This document shows positions 52,985 to 61,625 of a DNA stretch of 64,000 nt, piece by piece. The notes beneath the pieces were generated by a model. It did not search any database. It was not told where the DNA came from and saw only the letters and a list, made by a program, of their open reading frames with translations. Position 1 is the stretch's first letter, and the number at the start of each line of letters is the position of its first letter. Made by a program: the position numbers and the translations under genes. This DNA is from Deltaproteobacteria bacterium. Its GTDB lineage: Bacteria; Myxococcota_C; UBA6777. The DNA lies in the NCBI GenBank assembly GCA_006226375.1, contig SBHC01000048.1, positions 18,913-82,912 of the forward strand, in the 5' to 3' direction.

Positions 52985-53512
52985 TTATTGAGCGCCGCCA
53001 CTTCGGCGACGAAGACGATCTTGGTGAAGCGCCTGGTCCTTGGCCTCCAGCTGTTGATGGAGGCTGGTACGGTAGCCTTGGATGGACTCGACCAGGTGGG
53101 GGTATTTGGTCGCAAGCAAACGGGTTGCAAAGAGGCCCGCGTTGGCAGCGCCAGTTTTGCCTACAGACATCGTCGCCACAGGAGCACCAAGGTTGCTTTG
53201 GGCCATGCTCATCAGCGAGTCGAGGCCGTGCAACGAGGTGACAGGGAGAGGGACCGCGATCACAGGCAGGTGGGTGAACGAAGCGATGGCGCTGGCCAGA
53301 CCGGAGGCGCCACCGGAGCCTACTACGATGGTATGAAGGCCACGACTTGCAGCCGTACGAGCCCACTCGATGCAATGTTCGGGAGCTTGTTGCAACGACA
53401 ACACGCGGATCTCATAGGGAATGCCAAAGCCAATGAGAACGCGTTCGCATTCTTCCATATAGGGCAGCTCGTTTTCTGCGGATATCACGACACCAACCAG
53501 TGGGGTTTCCAT
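52985..53512 (-). CDS. PurE-family protein with altered active site
   Basis: 175 aa; AAAGGAG lies six bases before the ATG. The fold and late motifs match N5-CAIR mutase PurE: FGIPYEIRVLSL, VVGSGGASGLASAIAS, LPVIAVPLP, LHGLDSLMSMAQ, 'GAPVATMSVGKTGAANAGL'. The substrate-binding residues do not: the phosphate-site GS[DK]SD is SAENE, the catalytic-histidine block SAHRTP is SLQQAP, and GGAAHLPGM is GGASGLASA. It may therefore be a pseudoenzyme or have another ligand. No other pur gene is nearby. A conventional PurE elsewhere in the genome would be expected. Confidence 0.82.
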   Translation of the reverse strand: METPLVGVVISAENELPYMEECERVLIGFGIPYEIRVLSLQQAPEHCIEWARTAASRGLHTIVVGSGGASGLASAIASFTHLPVIAVPLPVTSLHGLDSLMSMAQSNLGAPVATMSVGKTGAANAGLFATRLLATKYPHLVESIQGYRTSLHQQLEAKDQALHQDRLRRRSGGAQ

Positions 53513-53582
53513 GTTTGGCTCCTTTGCTCAACATGTCAGGGAGGTCTTGCTACGTTTGGCTCCAATCACATGCGACTGGGGA

Positions 53583-56426
53583 TCAGTGCTTGAGTTTCAG
53601 CAACACCCGGTTCAGCATGTGATGAAAATTGTATGTGTCCAAGAGAGGTTTTAACTCATCTTTGGCATCTTTGGAATACCCTTGGCCCAAAAGAGCCGCA
53701 GCCAGGCCCACCTGGGACGTGATAAACCAGGGGCGAGCTTTGCGAACTTGGGAAAAATATTCTCCAGCTTGCTTGTATTGTCTCTTTTTCAAAGCCACGA
53801 GCCCCAACAACTGTGTGGAGATGGCGTGCTGATCGTAAATACGGTACGCCCGAGATGCGTGACGCGATGCTTTTCCGTAACTCTTGCGATCGAAGTAGAA
53901 CTGGGCGAGGTAGAGGTTGGCTGCAAGTCCTTTGTAGTCCATCGTCAACGAGCGGCGGAGCAACTTGGAGGCGAGCCGCATGTTGCCCATTTGGTAGGCT
54001 GCAATTCCTCCAGCGGCGATGTAGATCGAGCGGGAGCTTGTGCGGATCTTACTGAAGGAGTTGACCAGCGGTTGCCAAACTTGCGGCGACACAAACATGG
54101 TCATGGGGCGCAGCTGGTTTTTAACCAAGTCTGGCTCTACATCGAGGGTTGCTTTCAGCTGTAGTAGGGCTTTGTTGTACTCTTTTGCTTTGATGTGAGC
54201 CCTGGCCAAAAGCAAACGGGGCCAGATGTAGCGCGTGTTTTGGTCGCTCAGTTGCTGGTACAGCGCTTTGGCTTTGGTTTGTTGGCCAGTTGCCTCTTTC
54301 ACCATCGCGTCCAAGGTCTGGAGTGGGACATCGCTGGGCAGTCGAGCCAACAACTTGGAGAGGCTCTTTCGAGCTTTCTTGGGCTTTCCTTTGATGATCC
54401 AATACTGAGCGATCAGGAACAAACCTGGAAGGTAGTTCTTGTTCTTGTCGTACTTTTTGATGCTGAGGATCTGGCGTACGACTTGGCGCCATCGGCCAAG
54501 AAGGAGATTGGCGTACCCACGGTGCAGATAAATCTGAAGCTGAAGCGATGGGGTAATTCCTGGGCGTCGTTTGAATTGGGACAACACACGAAGCGCAGCC
54601 TTGGGTTTTTGCTCCAGCTGGTACAAGGACTTGGCCAACAAAAGGCGAGCGGTATGGTAATTGGCTCGACGGGCCAATGCTTTTTGGAGGATCTTGCGGC
54701 CTGACTCAAACCGTCCTGTGTGCAAAAGTATGATGGCTTGTTGATGGTAGGCTTCCGGATGTCGCTGCTTCAGAAGGGGTTTGAGCAAACGTTCGGCGCG
54801 GAAGTAATGGGATGTTTTGAGATAGATGCTGGACAACAAAATACGCGCGCGTGCCCATGTTTTGTCGCGCTTGAGCGCACGCCGCAGATGGCTGCGAGCC
54901 TTCTTGTTGTCTTGTTGTTGGTTGAGGTAGATGTACCCTGCGATGATGTTGACCAACGGGTCATTGCTCGCCTTGCGGAGGGCTTTCTTGACCAAAGCGA
55001 GGGAGCGATCGGGGTCGCCGTTCAGATACAACGCGTAAGCGGCCTTCATCAGCGGGTCGGCGTGCGTTTTGGTCTTGCGACGGAGCAGCACTTCGTACTG
55101 GTTTTGCTTGAGTTCTCGTGCGTTACGGGTTCCCTCGTAGGTCGTGGGGCGCCACACTCGAGCAATGGCCAAGGCTCCAAGCGCTCGACGGTTTTTCGGG
55201 TTGGCAATGAGAGCGCGACGAAACAGGCTGATGGCTTTGCGGTACGATGCTTTTTGGTCGCGGGCCATATTCTTGAGGCCGCGAGCGGTGAAGTCTTTGC
55301 TTTGTCCTGCGTTGGACTTAACCGAAGGATAACGTTTCTTCCATTGGTTGATCCATTGCGTCAGAATATCTGCAGGAACCACATAGCCAGAGTTGTTGTT
55401 GTTGTTCTTTTTCGACTTACCTTTTCTTTGCTTGTAGACGTAGTAGCCGCCACCTCCCAATCCACCGAGGACGAGGAAGAGGATCAACGCAGCCCACAGG
55501 CCGCTCTTGGAGGAAGAGGAAGAGGTTCCTCCGCCGCCGCTTTTCCCACGTTGGGACAGCTGGGGCGTACGCTGCAAGATATCGAGGAGCGGGCGGACGT
55601 CGCGGATCGGACTCCACTCGATCTCTGGACCTGTGTATTCGTCATCCAGGGAGATCTTGCCATGAACATAAAGGGAGCGGACTTCTTTCAGAGAGACGGG
55701 TCCAATCTCCTGCCCATCTGCGATGCGACGAATCTTAATCCAGTTGGGATCCAGTCGGCCGAGGTCTTCCTGGCGACTGCCCGAAGAATAAGGGGTGCTG
55801 GGATGAGGCTGCACCCTTGTTGCTTCGTGGTCTGGAGGAAGATCGTCGGGAGCACTGGGCGGAGGACCCACTGCTGTATCTTCACCCAATATGTTGCTGC
55901 TTTGGGCTTTGATGCTGCCGACATCAGAGAGGCCTGGCAACACAGGTGAGGACTGCCGGGGTGCCACCGGAGAAGTGGGAGAGTAGCTGCTGAGCGGGTC
56001 CTGTCCCATGGGCGGCTGACTTGCAGGTGCGCCACCGTACAGGTTGTTTACAGGCGCGCCTCCCTGCATTCCTGGAGCGTTGCTCGGAATTCCCAAGGGC
56101 TGTACCGGAGGTGAGGGCTGTGATGCCCCAAAGTAGTCACTTTCTCCTCCAAAGAAGGGCGTTGGGTCTCCAAAGAAGCCTCCTGCGCTATCGGCCGGAG
56201 CGTTGCTCGGGGGAGCGGCAGGCGTCGATGTGGAGGAGCTACCAGGGGTGGAGGAATAAGCCAGGCCTGGGCCGGCAGGTGCCGCAGGTTGCGAAGGGGA
56301 AGACTCTTCCGAACGCACGACGGTTTGGTGTCCACAACGTGGACATTGTGCTTTTACACCTTTTCCTGCAATCAGAGAGTCATCAATGAAAAAGACGGTG
56401 GCACAACTACTGCATTGTATCTTCAT
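53583..56426 (-). CDS. Zinc-ribbon/GYF/TPR membrane protein
   Basis: 947 aa. The N-terminus is an MJ0042-type zinc ribbon (CSSC...CPRC, residues 5-31). A long Pro/Ser/Ala/Gly-rich linker (40-215) follows, then a GYF_2-like domain (WIKIRRIADGQEIGPVSLKE, about 225-285), one membrane helix near 310-330 (LWAALILFLVLGGLGGGGYYV) and about 590 residues of TPR repeats outside. This domain order is common in Myxococcota. The likely role is a scaffold linking cytoplasmic signalling with periplasmic assemblies. No clear ribosome-binding site precedes the start. Confidence 0.85.
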   Translation of the reverse strand: MKIQCSSCATVFFIDDSLIAGKGVKAQCPRCGHQTVVRSEESSPSQPAAPAGPGLAYSSTPGSSSTSTPAAPPSNAPADSAGGFFGDPTPFFGGESDYFGASQPSPPVQPLGIPSNAPGMQGGAPVNNLYGGAPASQPPMGQDPLSSYSPTSPVAPRQSSPVLPGLSDVGSIKAQSSNILGEDTAVGPPPSAPDDLPPDHEATRVQPHPSTPYSSGSRQEDLGRLDPNWIKIRRIADGQEIGPVSLKEVRSLYVHGKISLDDEYTGPEIEWSPIRDVRPLLDILQRTPQLSQRGKSGGGGTSSSSSKSGLWAALILFLVLGGLGGGGYYVYKQRKGKSKKNNNNNSGYVVPADILTQWINQWKKRYPSVKSNAGQSKDFTARGLKNMARDQKASYRKAISLFRRALIANPKNRRALGALAIARVWRPTTYEGTRNARELKQNQYEVLLRRKTKTHADPLMKAAYALYLNGDPDRSLALVKKALRKASNDPLVNIIAGYIYLNQQQDNKKARSHLRRALKRDKTWARARILLSSIYLKTSHYFRAERLLKPLLKQRHPEAYHQQAIILLHTGRFESGRKILQKALARRANYHTARLLLAKSLYQLEQKPKAALRVLSQFKRRPGITPSLQLQIYLHRGYANLLLGRWRQVVRQILSIKKYDKNKNYLPGLFLIAQYWIIKGKPKKARKSLSKLLARLPSDVPLQTLDAMVKEATGQQTKAKALYQQLSDQNTRYIWPRLLLARAHIKAKEYNKALLQLKATLDVEPDLVKNQLRPMTMFVSPQVWQPLVNSFSKIRTSSRSIYIAAGGIAAYQMGNMRLASKLLRRSLTMDYKGLAANLYLAQFYFDRKSYGKASRHASRAYRIYDQHAISTQLLGLVALKKRQYKQAGEYFSQVRKARPWFITSQVGLAAALLGQGYSKDAKDELKPLLDTYNFHHMLNRVLLKLKH

Positions 56427-56464
56427 GTTTGGAAACTCGTCACCCTAATCCTGGTGCTGCGGCG

Positions 56465-56908
56465 TTAGCGACAAACTCGGCGAATGCAGCGTTTCCCCTT
56501 GGGGCAACGCTTCACACAACGCTTCTTCTTGGGGTTATAACAGCGTTTGGCGGGACAACGTTTGCGGCACACTCCGCGGTCGCACAAACGTCCTTTTCGG
56601 CATTTGCTGACGCAGCGGTTGGTCCGCAGGTTCAGCCTTTTGCAGTGAGCCCAAGAACAACGCTTCACTCGGATACAACGACCGCGGTAGCACAGTTCTT
56701 TACCCACTTTGCAGCGAAAGAGACATCGACGCTTCCTTTTGTCCCATCGGTAGCAAGGAGCGCAGGTACGCTTGCCCTTTTTGGTTTTCTTCTTGGCCTT
56801 CTTCTTGGCTGCGTTTTTGGCTGCAAATGCGGTGGGTGATGTGCTGCAACACAGGGCAAAGCCGAGGATGCTGATGAGGAACCATCCCTTTCGAATCACA
56901 TTCTTCAT
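56465..56908 (-). CDS. Small exported basic Cys-rich protein
   Basis: 147 aa. Signal peptide 1-30, then a Lys-rich stretch (AAKKKAKKKTKKGKR) and three repeats of about 30 residues with the pattern C-x2/3-[KR]-x-C-x-x-x2-x-K-x-[RK]-C-V-x-[RK]-C. There are about 20 cysteines and more than a third of residues are Lys or Arg. It resembles other short Cys-rich myxobacterial exported proteins, and could bind polyanions or metal. Probably co-transcribed with the downstream zinc-ribbon/GYF gene 38 bp away. Confidence 0.65.
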   Translation of the reverse strand: MKNVIRKGWFLISILGFALCCSTSPTAFAAKNAAKKKAKKKTKKGKRTCAPCYRWDKRKRRCLFRCKVGKELCYRGRCIRVKRCSWAHCKRLNLRTNRCVSKCRKGRLCDRGVCRKRCPAKRCYNPKKKRCVKRCPKGKRCIRRVCR

Positions 56909-57207
56909 CTATCTTTGGTACATAAGCCTTTGGTTTGTGACACGAGGTCATGGAGTGTGGGGCAAACGCGTGACGTCCTATCCCAAAACAATAGGATAGA
57001 AATGAACACAGGTCAACTCATGTGCTTTGGGGGTCACACTCTCGCGCAGTCATGGGCGACTCTTCTGCATCTTTGTCTTGCGACAAGAGAAGTGAAGTCG
57101 ACTCACTTATGCGGAAACCAAGAAGGCAAGCCGGTGCCCGTTCTGGTCGTGAAGGTGAGTTGTGGGAAGGGAACGTTTTGTGAACAAAGGGGAGGGGGGA
57201 GGAGAGA

Positions 57208-58995
57208 TTACTGTTGGAACTTCGCCTTGAGCATCTTATCGTTCTTGTAGATGCTGGCTTTGCTCTTGAGGTACTTGGTCCAGGTGTCTACAAACTCAAG
57301 CTGGCGGGTGTTCAAGAGACGATCACGGTACGACGTTTTTTCCTTGTCGTAACGCTTCTTCAGGCTCTTCGAAGACGTACGCTTCTTGAATTGCATGACA
57401 TAGACTTTTTGGTCCACGACAACAGGCTTCGCGGGCAGCTTGCTCTTTTTGCTGAGCTGGAATGCGGCACGAATGACTGGATAAATCTTCTCACCGCGAT
57501 CCTTGAGACCAGGGATCAACTCCACATCTTTGGGGAACATGGGGGTGGTTTTGACCTTGAGGCTGCTCAACCAAGCCTTCTTGACCTTCTTCACGACCAC
57601 TGTCGGGCGGGAGGCCGGCTTCTTCGCAGCCACCTTGCGGGACGTCGGCTTCTTCGCAGCCACACGCGCAGCAGGTTTCTTCGCGCCCTTACGGGGAGCG
57701 GGCTTCTTCGCAGCGGCCTTACGAGATGTTGGCTTGGCAGCTTTGCGAGCAGCGGGCTTCTTGCTTTTCTTCGCCGGAACGGGAACGGCCACTTCTGCCA
57801 CGAACTTGGTCTTGGCCAGCGCGAGAGCTTTCTTCAAGCTCTTGCCTTTTTTCACTTGCTCCAGGATGAAGTTGGCGGCTTTCTTCAACTCATCAAGAGA
57901 CTTCTCTTCCTTCAGGAGGAGACGAGCGATGCGACGCTTGACAGGTTGCTCGCTGAGGGTTTCACGCTTTTCAGGCTTGAGGCCGGTCAGCTTGATGATG
58001 TGGAGACCGAAGGCGGTCTTCACGATGCCGCTGATGTCGTTGACTTTCTTGAGCGCAAACGCAGCCTGCGAGAAGGGCTTCACCATGCGCTTGAAGGTGA
58101 AGTAGTTGAGGTCTCCACCGTCTTTTTTGCTGGGACCTTCCGAGTGCTTCTTCGCGAGATCCGCAAACGAGGCGGGGTTCTTGCGAGCCTTCGCCAGGAT
58201 GCCTTCCATCTTTTTGCGAACTTCCGCTTCTTTTTGGGCCGAAGCTTTGGGCGGAAGTTTCAGGAGGATGTGGCTCGCTCGGACCTGCTTCTCTTGGGAG
58301 AACTTGTCGAGGTTGCTGTCGTAGTATTTCTTCAGCTTCTTCGCGTTCTTCGCAGCGTAGGCGTCGGCCTCTTTGTCGGAGATCGTGCCGGGGTACAACA
58401 GCTTGCTTGCGTCGAGCAGGACGTAGCGGAAAGAGGTCTTGTCGTACTTGCTGTAGAAGGCTTGCTTGACTTCTGCGTCGGAGATCGAAAGTCCGTTGTT
58501 GATGAGCTTACGAACTTTGTCTGCCTGCAGCGTCGTTTTGATGAAGCCAGCGTATTCTGAAGGGGTCAATCGGTAGAACGCGGTGACGTTCTTGTACACC
58601 TGCTGGTCAAAGATCCCTTCTCGTTGGAAGGAGGTGTCTTTGATGATGGTGTCTTCCACTTCCTCGTCAGGAACCAGAACTCCGTAGCGGCTTCCTTGTT
58701 GTGCGAGGAGGTACAACTGAACCAATTGATCCAGGACTCGGTCCTTGTACAAGTAGGTTTGCTGTGCGCGCTTGAGGCGGCTGAGTTGCACAAAGTTGCG
58801 CCACTGCATCGAGTAAAGACGTCGGGAGATCGTTTCTCCATTGACGGTGGCGGCGGTCACTGAGCCGCGGCTGCAACCGCTCTGACTCATCTGGTCGAAA
58901 CCAGGGCCAAAGTTAATCGCGAACACCAGAATGATGGCGCCGAACATTAAGTAAATTAACCAGTTGCGCGAATGGGTTCGCATACTGTCGAGCAT
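57208..58995 (-). CDS. PpiD-like peptidyl-prolyl isomerase / foldase
   Basis: 595 aa. One N-terminal membrane anchor (WLIYLMFGAIILVFAINFGPG) and a SurA_N-type chaperone region (ATVNGETISRRLYSM onward) precede a parvulin domain at about 240-340 (VRASHILLKLPPKA, 'FADLAKKHSEGPSKKDGGDL', 'FGLHIIKLTGL'). Between about 400 and 470 lies a Lys/Ala/Pro/Arg-rich insert of repeated 'KKPAARKAAKPTSRKAA'-like units, similar to histone H1 tails, before the C-terminal region resumes. PpiD-type proteins assist folding of exported proteins at the inner membrane, fitting the many secreted proteins encoded nearby. Confidence 0.88.
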   Translation of the reverse strand: MLDSMRTHSRNWLIYLMFGAIILVFAINFGPGFDQMSQSGCSRGSVTAATVNGETISRRLYSMQWRNFVQLSRLKRAQQTYLYKDRVLDQLVQLYLLAQQGSRYGVLVPDEEVEDTIIKDTSFQREGIFDQQVYKNVTAFYRLTPSEYAGFIKTTLQADKVRKLINNGLSISDAEVKQAFYSKYDKTSFRYVLLDASKLLYPGTISDKEADAYAAKNAKKLKKYYDSNLDKFSQEKQVRASHILLKLPPKASAQKEAEVRKKMEGILAKARKNPASFADLAKKHSEGPSKKDGGDLNYFTFKRMVKPFSQAAFALKKVNDISGIVKTAFGLHIIKLTGLKPEKRETLSEQPVKRRIARLLLKEEKSLDELKKAANFILEQVKKGKSLKKALALAKTKFVAEVAVPVPAKKSKKPAARKAAKPTSRKAAAKKPAPRKGAKKPAARVAAKKPTSRKVAAKKPASRPTVVVKKVKKAWLSSLKVKTTPMFPKDVELIPGLKDRGEKIYPVIRAAFQLSKKSKLPAKPVVVDQKVYVMQFKKRTSSKSLKKRYDKEKTSYRDRLLNTRQLEFVDTWTKYLKSKASIYKNDKMLKAKFQQ

Positions 58996-59519
58996 GGTTC
59001 TGTCCTATCGTTTTCTACAAAAACACAGGTTCAAGAGACATTGAACATGAGGGGGATAAATGGCCTTGGTTGCATCGCAAGTGTGCGATGTGGCGCGGAT
59101 TTGACGTGCGCTTGTGTTGGACAGGCACGCTCCACAACCGGTACAAGGGTAGCGCATTATATCCCCTTGATTCAGAAGATCAAGAGGTTTGGCAAATGTG
59201 GGGAAAGACAAACCTCGCGAACGGACCTTTTCCGTCTGCTTTTCTCTTTTTCTCTTTCTCTTGAGAATCCTTAAAAAATTTGCTACCGTACCGCTGCAAA
59301 GATGAAACAAGAACAACCCGATCGGGCTGTTCCTTTCTCTTTGTTGTGACCCAATCGTTCAGGCTGGGTTGCATACTGGCTTGAAACAGACTTAAGTTGG
59401 AACCTTGGGGTTGGGCTTTTGGCGGACAAGTGAATCATTCACAAACAACCCTCTGCCCAACCGCCGAACACTCCACCGTGGAGTTCGCTCCGTAGATGTA
59501 TGATGAGGAAGGATTTGGT
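58996..59519. other. Intergenic region between divergent genes
   Basis: 524 bp between the PpiD-like gene and the lipoprotein gene. It holds a hairpin CATCGCA-AGTG-TGCGATG (59073-59090), an inverted repeat CTTGAT-N7-ATCAAG (59166-59184), a stem around CCCGATCGGG (59311-59332) and a 15-bp palindrome ACTCCACCGTGGAGT (59470-59484) 35 bp upstream of the lipoprotein ATG. These are operator or hairpin candidates. No coding gene or convincing tRNA was found. Confidence 0.45.
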
Positions 59520-61325
59520 ATGAAGGTTATGGCACGTGTGTCCAAACACTGGGGAATGCTGTTGCTCCTCGCTGTTGTGATGATGGGAGGATTGTTTTCA
59601 GGGTGTGGCTGTGAGCCTGAGCCGCTGCCTCCTCCCCCACCACCCGAAATGAGCGTCTCGCCCAAGAACTGGGTTATCTCCAAAAAGGATCTGGTGATCA
59701 TTCCTGGCGTGGACTTCCGTGTGTACGAGAAGTTCTCGATCAAGAACAGCTCCGACAAAAAAGACGCGGATGCTTTGGAGGTCAAGGAAATCAAGATCAC
59801 CAAAAAATCCACGGATTCCCAGGCTGAGTTCAACCTGATTACCCAGAAGTGCCCCGACAAGTTTGATGCAGCCACCGATCAAGAGAAACAGGCGAAAGGC
59901 TGCAAAGCCAGCGACTGTATGATCCTGAGCGGCACCAACACCTTCTGCGCGGCCCTGCCTCTCTCCTTGCCCCAATCTCTCAAGGTTGGCGACAAACCCC
60001 TCGAATTTGTTGTGGAGTTTAAGCCTTCCTCTGACGGCATTGTGCCCATCGCAGATATCGAAATCAAGACCAACGCTCCCGATCCCGATGCTCCCGATGT
60101 CACCGAAACCACGACCCGTGTTCGTGTGTCGGCGCAAGCTGGTGAAGCTGAGATTGTAGTCAGCATCGGCGGCGGAAAGCTGAAAGACGAAGCGACCCGG
60201 ACTCGTTGGGGCTACTCGTTTGCACCCACCGAAGAAGGCAAAAAGGTAGAGCAACCCTTCTCCTTGTCCAACAACGGCGACGGTACCCTTAACTACAGCT
60301 TTACTTGGGCGGATGGCACGGAAGACCCGAAGAAATCCTTCGATGTTATCGACGAGAACGGCAAGTCTGTGCTGGGTGAGAAGCTTGAACTCGCGCCCAA
60401 ACAGTTGGCCAACTACAAGCTCACCTTTGTCCCGCAAGATTGCGACGAGCACACCACGTCTCTTCAAATCAGCAGCAACGGTATTCCCAAAGACTACGGC
60501 GAGGGAACCCTGAAATCTGCGCGACTCCTCTACGTAGACATGCGTGGATCCAGCCCAGCTTCTGCTGCGGTCGATCCCAACACCCTGGTCTTTGACAACG
60601 TCAAACCAAACACCGAAGCCAAGAAAACCTTCAAAATCTCGGTTGGGGATACGAGCCTTTGTTCACTCAAAATCTACAGCCTGAACTTTGGACGTGAGAA
60701 CCCCAACGACAAAGAGCCCCAAGATTACCGCTTTGGTGATATGACCAAAGGTGGCTCCACCGTGAGCGCGCCCAGCGCCGGAGCCCCGATTTCCTTGAAC
60801 AAGGGGGATGAACTTGTTGTGGAAGTCATCTACGCTCCCAAGGTCGCCGGCGGCGAGAACGCCGTGGTTCTTCTCGACTCCAATGACAAAACCATTGGGG
60901 ACCGAGTGGTTACGATCACCGGTGGTACCACCTCCCAGATCAAGCCTCTGGCCAAAGTGAAGTTCTTGTGCGGTCAAGACAACCTCAAGACCGGGAACAA
61001 CACACGCTGCAACACGGATGAAGCTGTTATCGCTCGAGAAATCGACCTGGAAGCGAACAAGTCCGCGAAGGTCTTCTTGGATGGCTCAGAGTCCACTTCC
61101 ATCCCCGTGGGTTCCAAGAAAATTACCAAGTACAAGTGGGAGCTGGTCTCAGCACCACGTGGCTCGGCTGCACAGATCTCCGACGCTGACAAGGCGAAGG
61201 CTACCATCGTTGTGGACAAAGGCGACCGCACAGGTACCGCCGTCTACAAGATTAAGTTGACCGTCACTGACGAAGATGGCCTCGAAGGAACCATCACCGA
61301 AGATCTGATCGTATACAGTTTCTAA
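59520..61325 (+). CDS. Surface lipoprotein with repeated beta domains
   Basis: 601 aa from the ATG at 59520, seven bases after GGAAGG. Lipobox FSGC is near residue 29, followed by a Pro-rich spacer. The body is a series of immunoglobulin-like beta domains of the ASH/choice-of-anchor D kind (FSLSNNGDGTLNYSF, 'LVFDNVKPNTEAKKTFKISV', 'LVVEVIYAPKVAGG'). The last 110 residues resemble a PKD-type domain (VFLDGSESTSIPVG, YKIKLTVTDEDGLEG). It is followed on the same strand by a related lipoprotein gene. Probably displayed on the outer membrane; function unknown. Confidence 0.75.
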   Translation: MKVMARVSKHWGMLLLLAVVMMGGLFSGCGCEPEPLPPPPPPEMSVSPKNWVISKKDLVIIPGVDFRVYEKFSIKNSSDKKDADALEVKEIKITKKSTDSQAEFNLITQKCPDKFDAATDQEKQAKGCKASDCMILSGTNTFCAALPLSLPQSLKVGDKPLEFVVEFKPSSDGIVPIADIEIKTNAPDPDAPDVTETTTRVRVSAQAGEAEIVVSIGGGKLKDEATRTRWGYSFAPTEEGKKVEQPFSLSNNGDGTLNYSFTWADGTEDPKKSFDVIDENGKSVLGEKLELAPKQLANYKLTFVPQDCDEHTTSLQISSNGIPKDYGEGTLKSARLLYVDMRGSSPASAAVDPNTLVFDNVKPNTEAKKTFKISVGDTSLCSLKIYSLNFGRENPNDKEPQDYRFGDMTKGGSTVSAPSAGAPISLNKGDELVVEVIYAPKVAGGENAVVLLDSNDKTIGDRVVTITGGTTSQIKPLAKVKFLCGQDNLKTGNNTRCNTDEAVIAREIDLEANKSAKVFLDGSESTSIPVGSKKITKYKWELVSAPRGSAAQISDADKAKATIVVDKGDRTGTAVYKIKLTVTDEDGLEGTITEDLIVYSF

Positions 61326-61625
61326 AATTGACCGACCTTGGAAAGGTTGTTCCGTTTCCCCACTTCCCCGCTCGTCCCGTTCTTTTTCTCTTGTTCGCAA
61401 CCTTTCCTTTTCCAATGGGTTTCTCCGTTTTGTGATCTTGATCACAAAAAGTTCGCAACTTTGTTTCTGTGTATGCCGATACACCGAACGCCACACATGT
61501 GTTTAAACACGTGGCTTTTGTGCGGTTGTGTTTCCCAGAAAGATCCGATAACGTTCACAAGTTCTACTGTGCCCTAATGGCTCAAACGGGCCTTATAGTT
61601 CTGCAGAGGGAAAAGGAGTGTGCCC
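61326..61625. other. Intergenic region with CRP-like site
   Basis: 300 bp between two lipoprotein genes. Apart from the palindrome at 61428-61449 and the ribosome-binding site AAAGGAG just before the next gene, I see a pyrimidine-rich stretch (61350-61430) but no gene or clear terminator. Confidence 0.45.
61428..61449. promoter_or_regulatory. Perfect CRP-type palindrome
   Basis: The core TGTGATCTTGATCACA matches TGTGA-N6-TCACA exactly, and symmetry extends to ten bases on each arm (TTTTGTGATC-TT-GATCACAAAA). It lies 177 bp upstream of the next lipoprotein gene. A CRP/FNR-family protein with a CRP-like recognition helix is the likely ligand. Confidence 0.6.

Noticed and set aside
59090..59160. 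Second tRNA-like stretch with CAAATCC on the minus strand
   Set aside because: Acceptor and T-stem do not pair.
59311..59332. Stem around CCCGATCGGG as a transcription terminator
   Set aside because: No gene points into it from either side, and the following T-run is poor.
59436..59500. tRNA-like D-arm (ACTC...GAGT) on the minus strand
   Set aside because: No anticodon stem, T-arm consensus or acceptor pairing can be formed around it; the palindrome alone explains the similarity.
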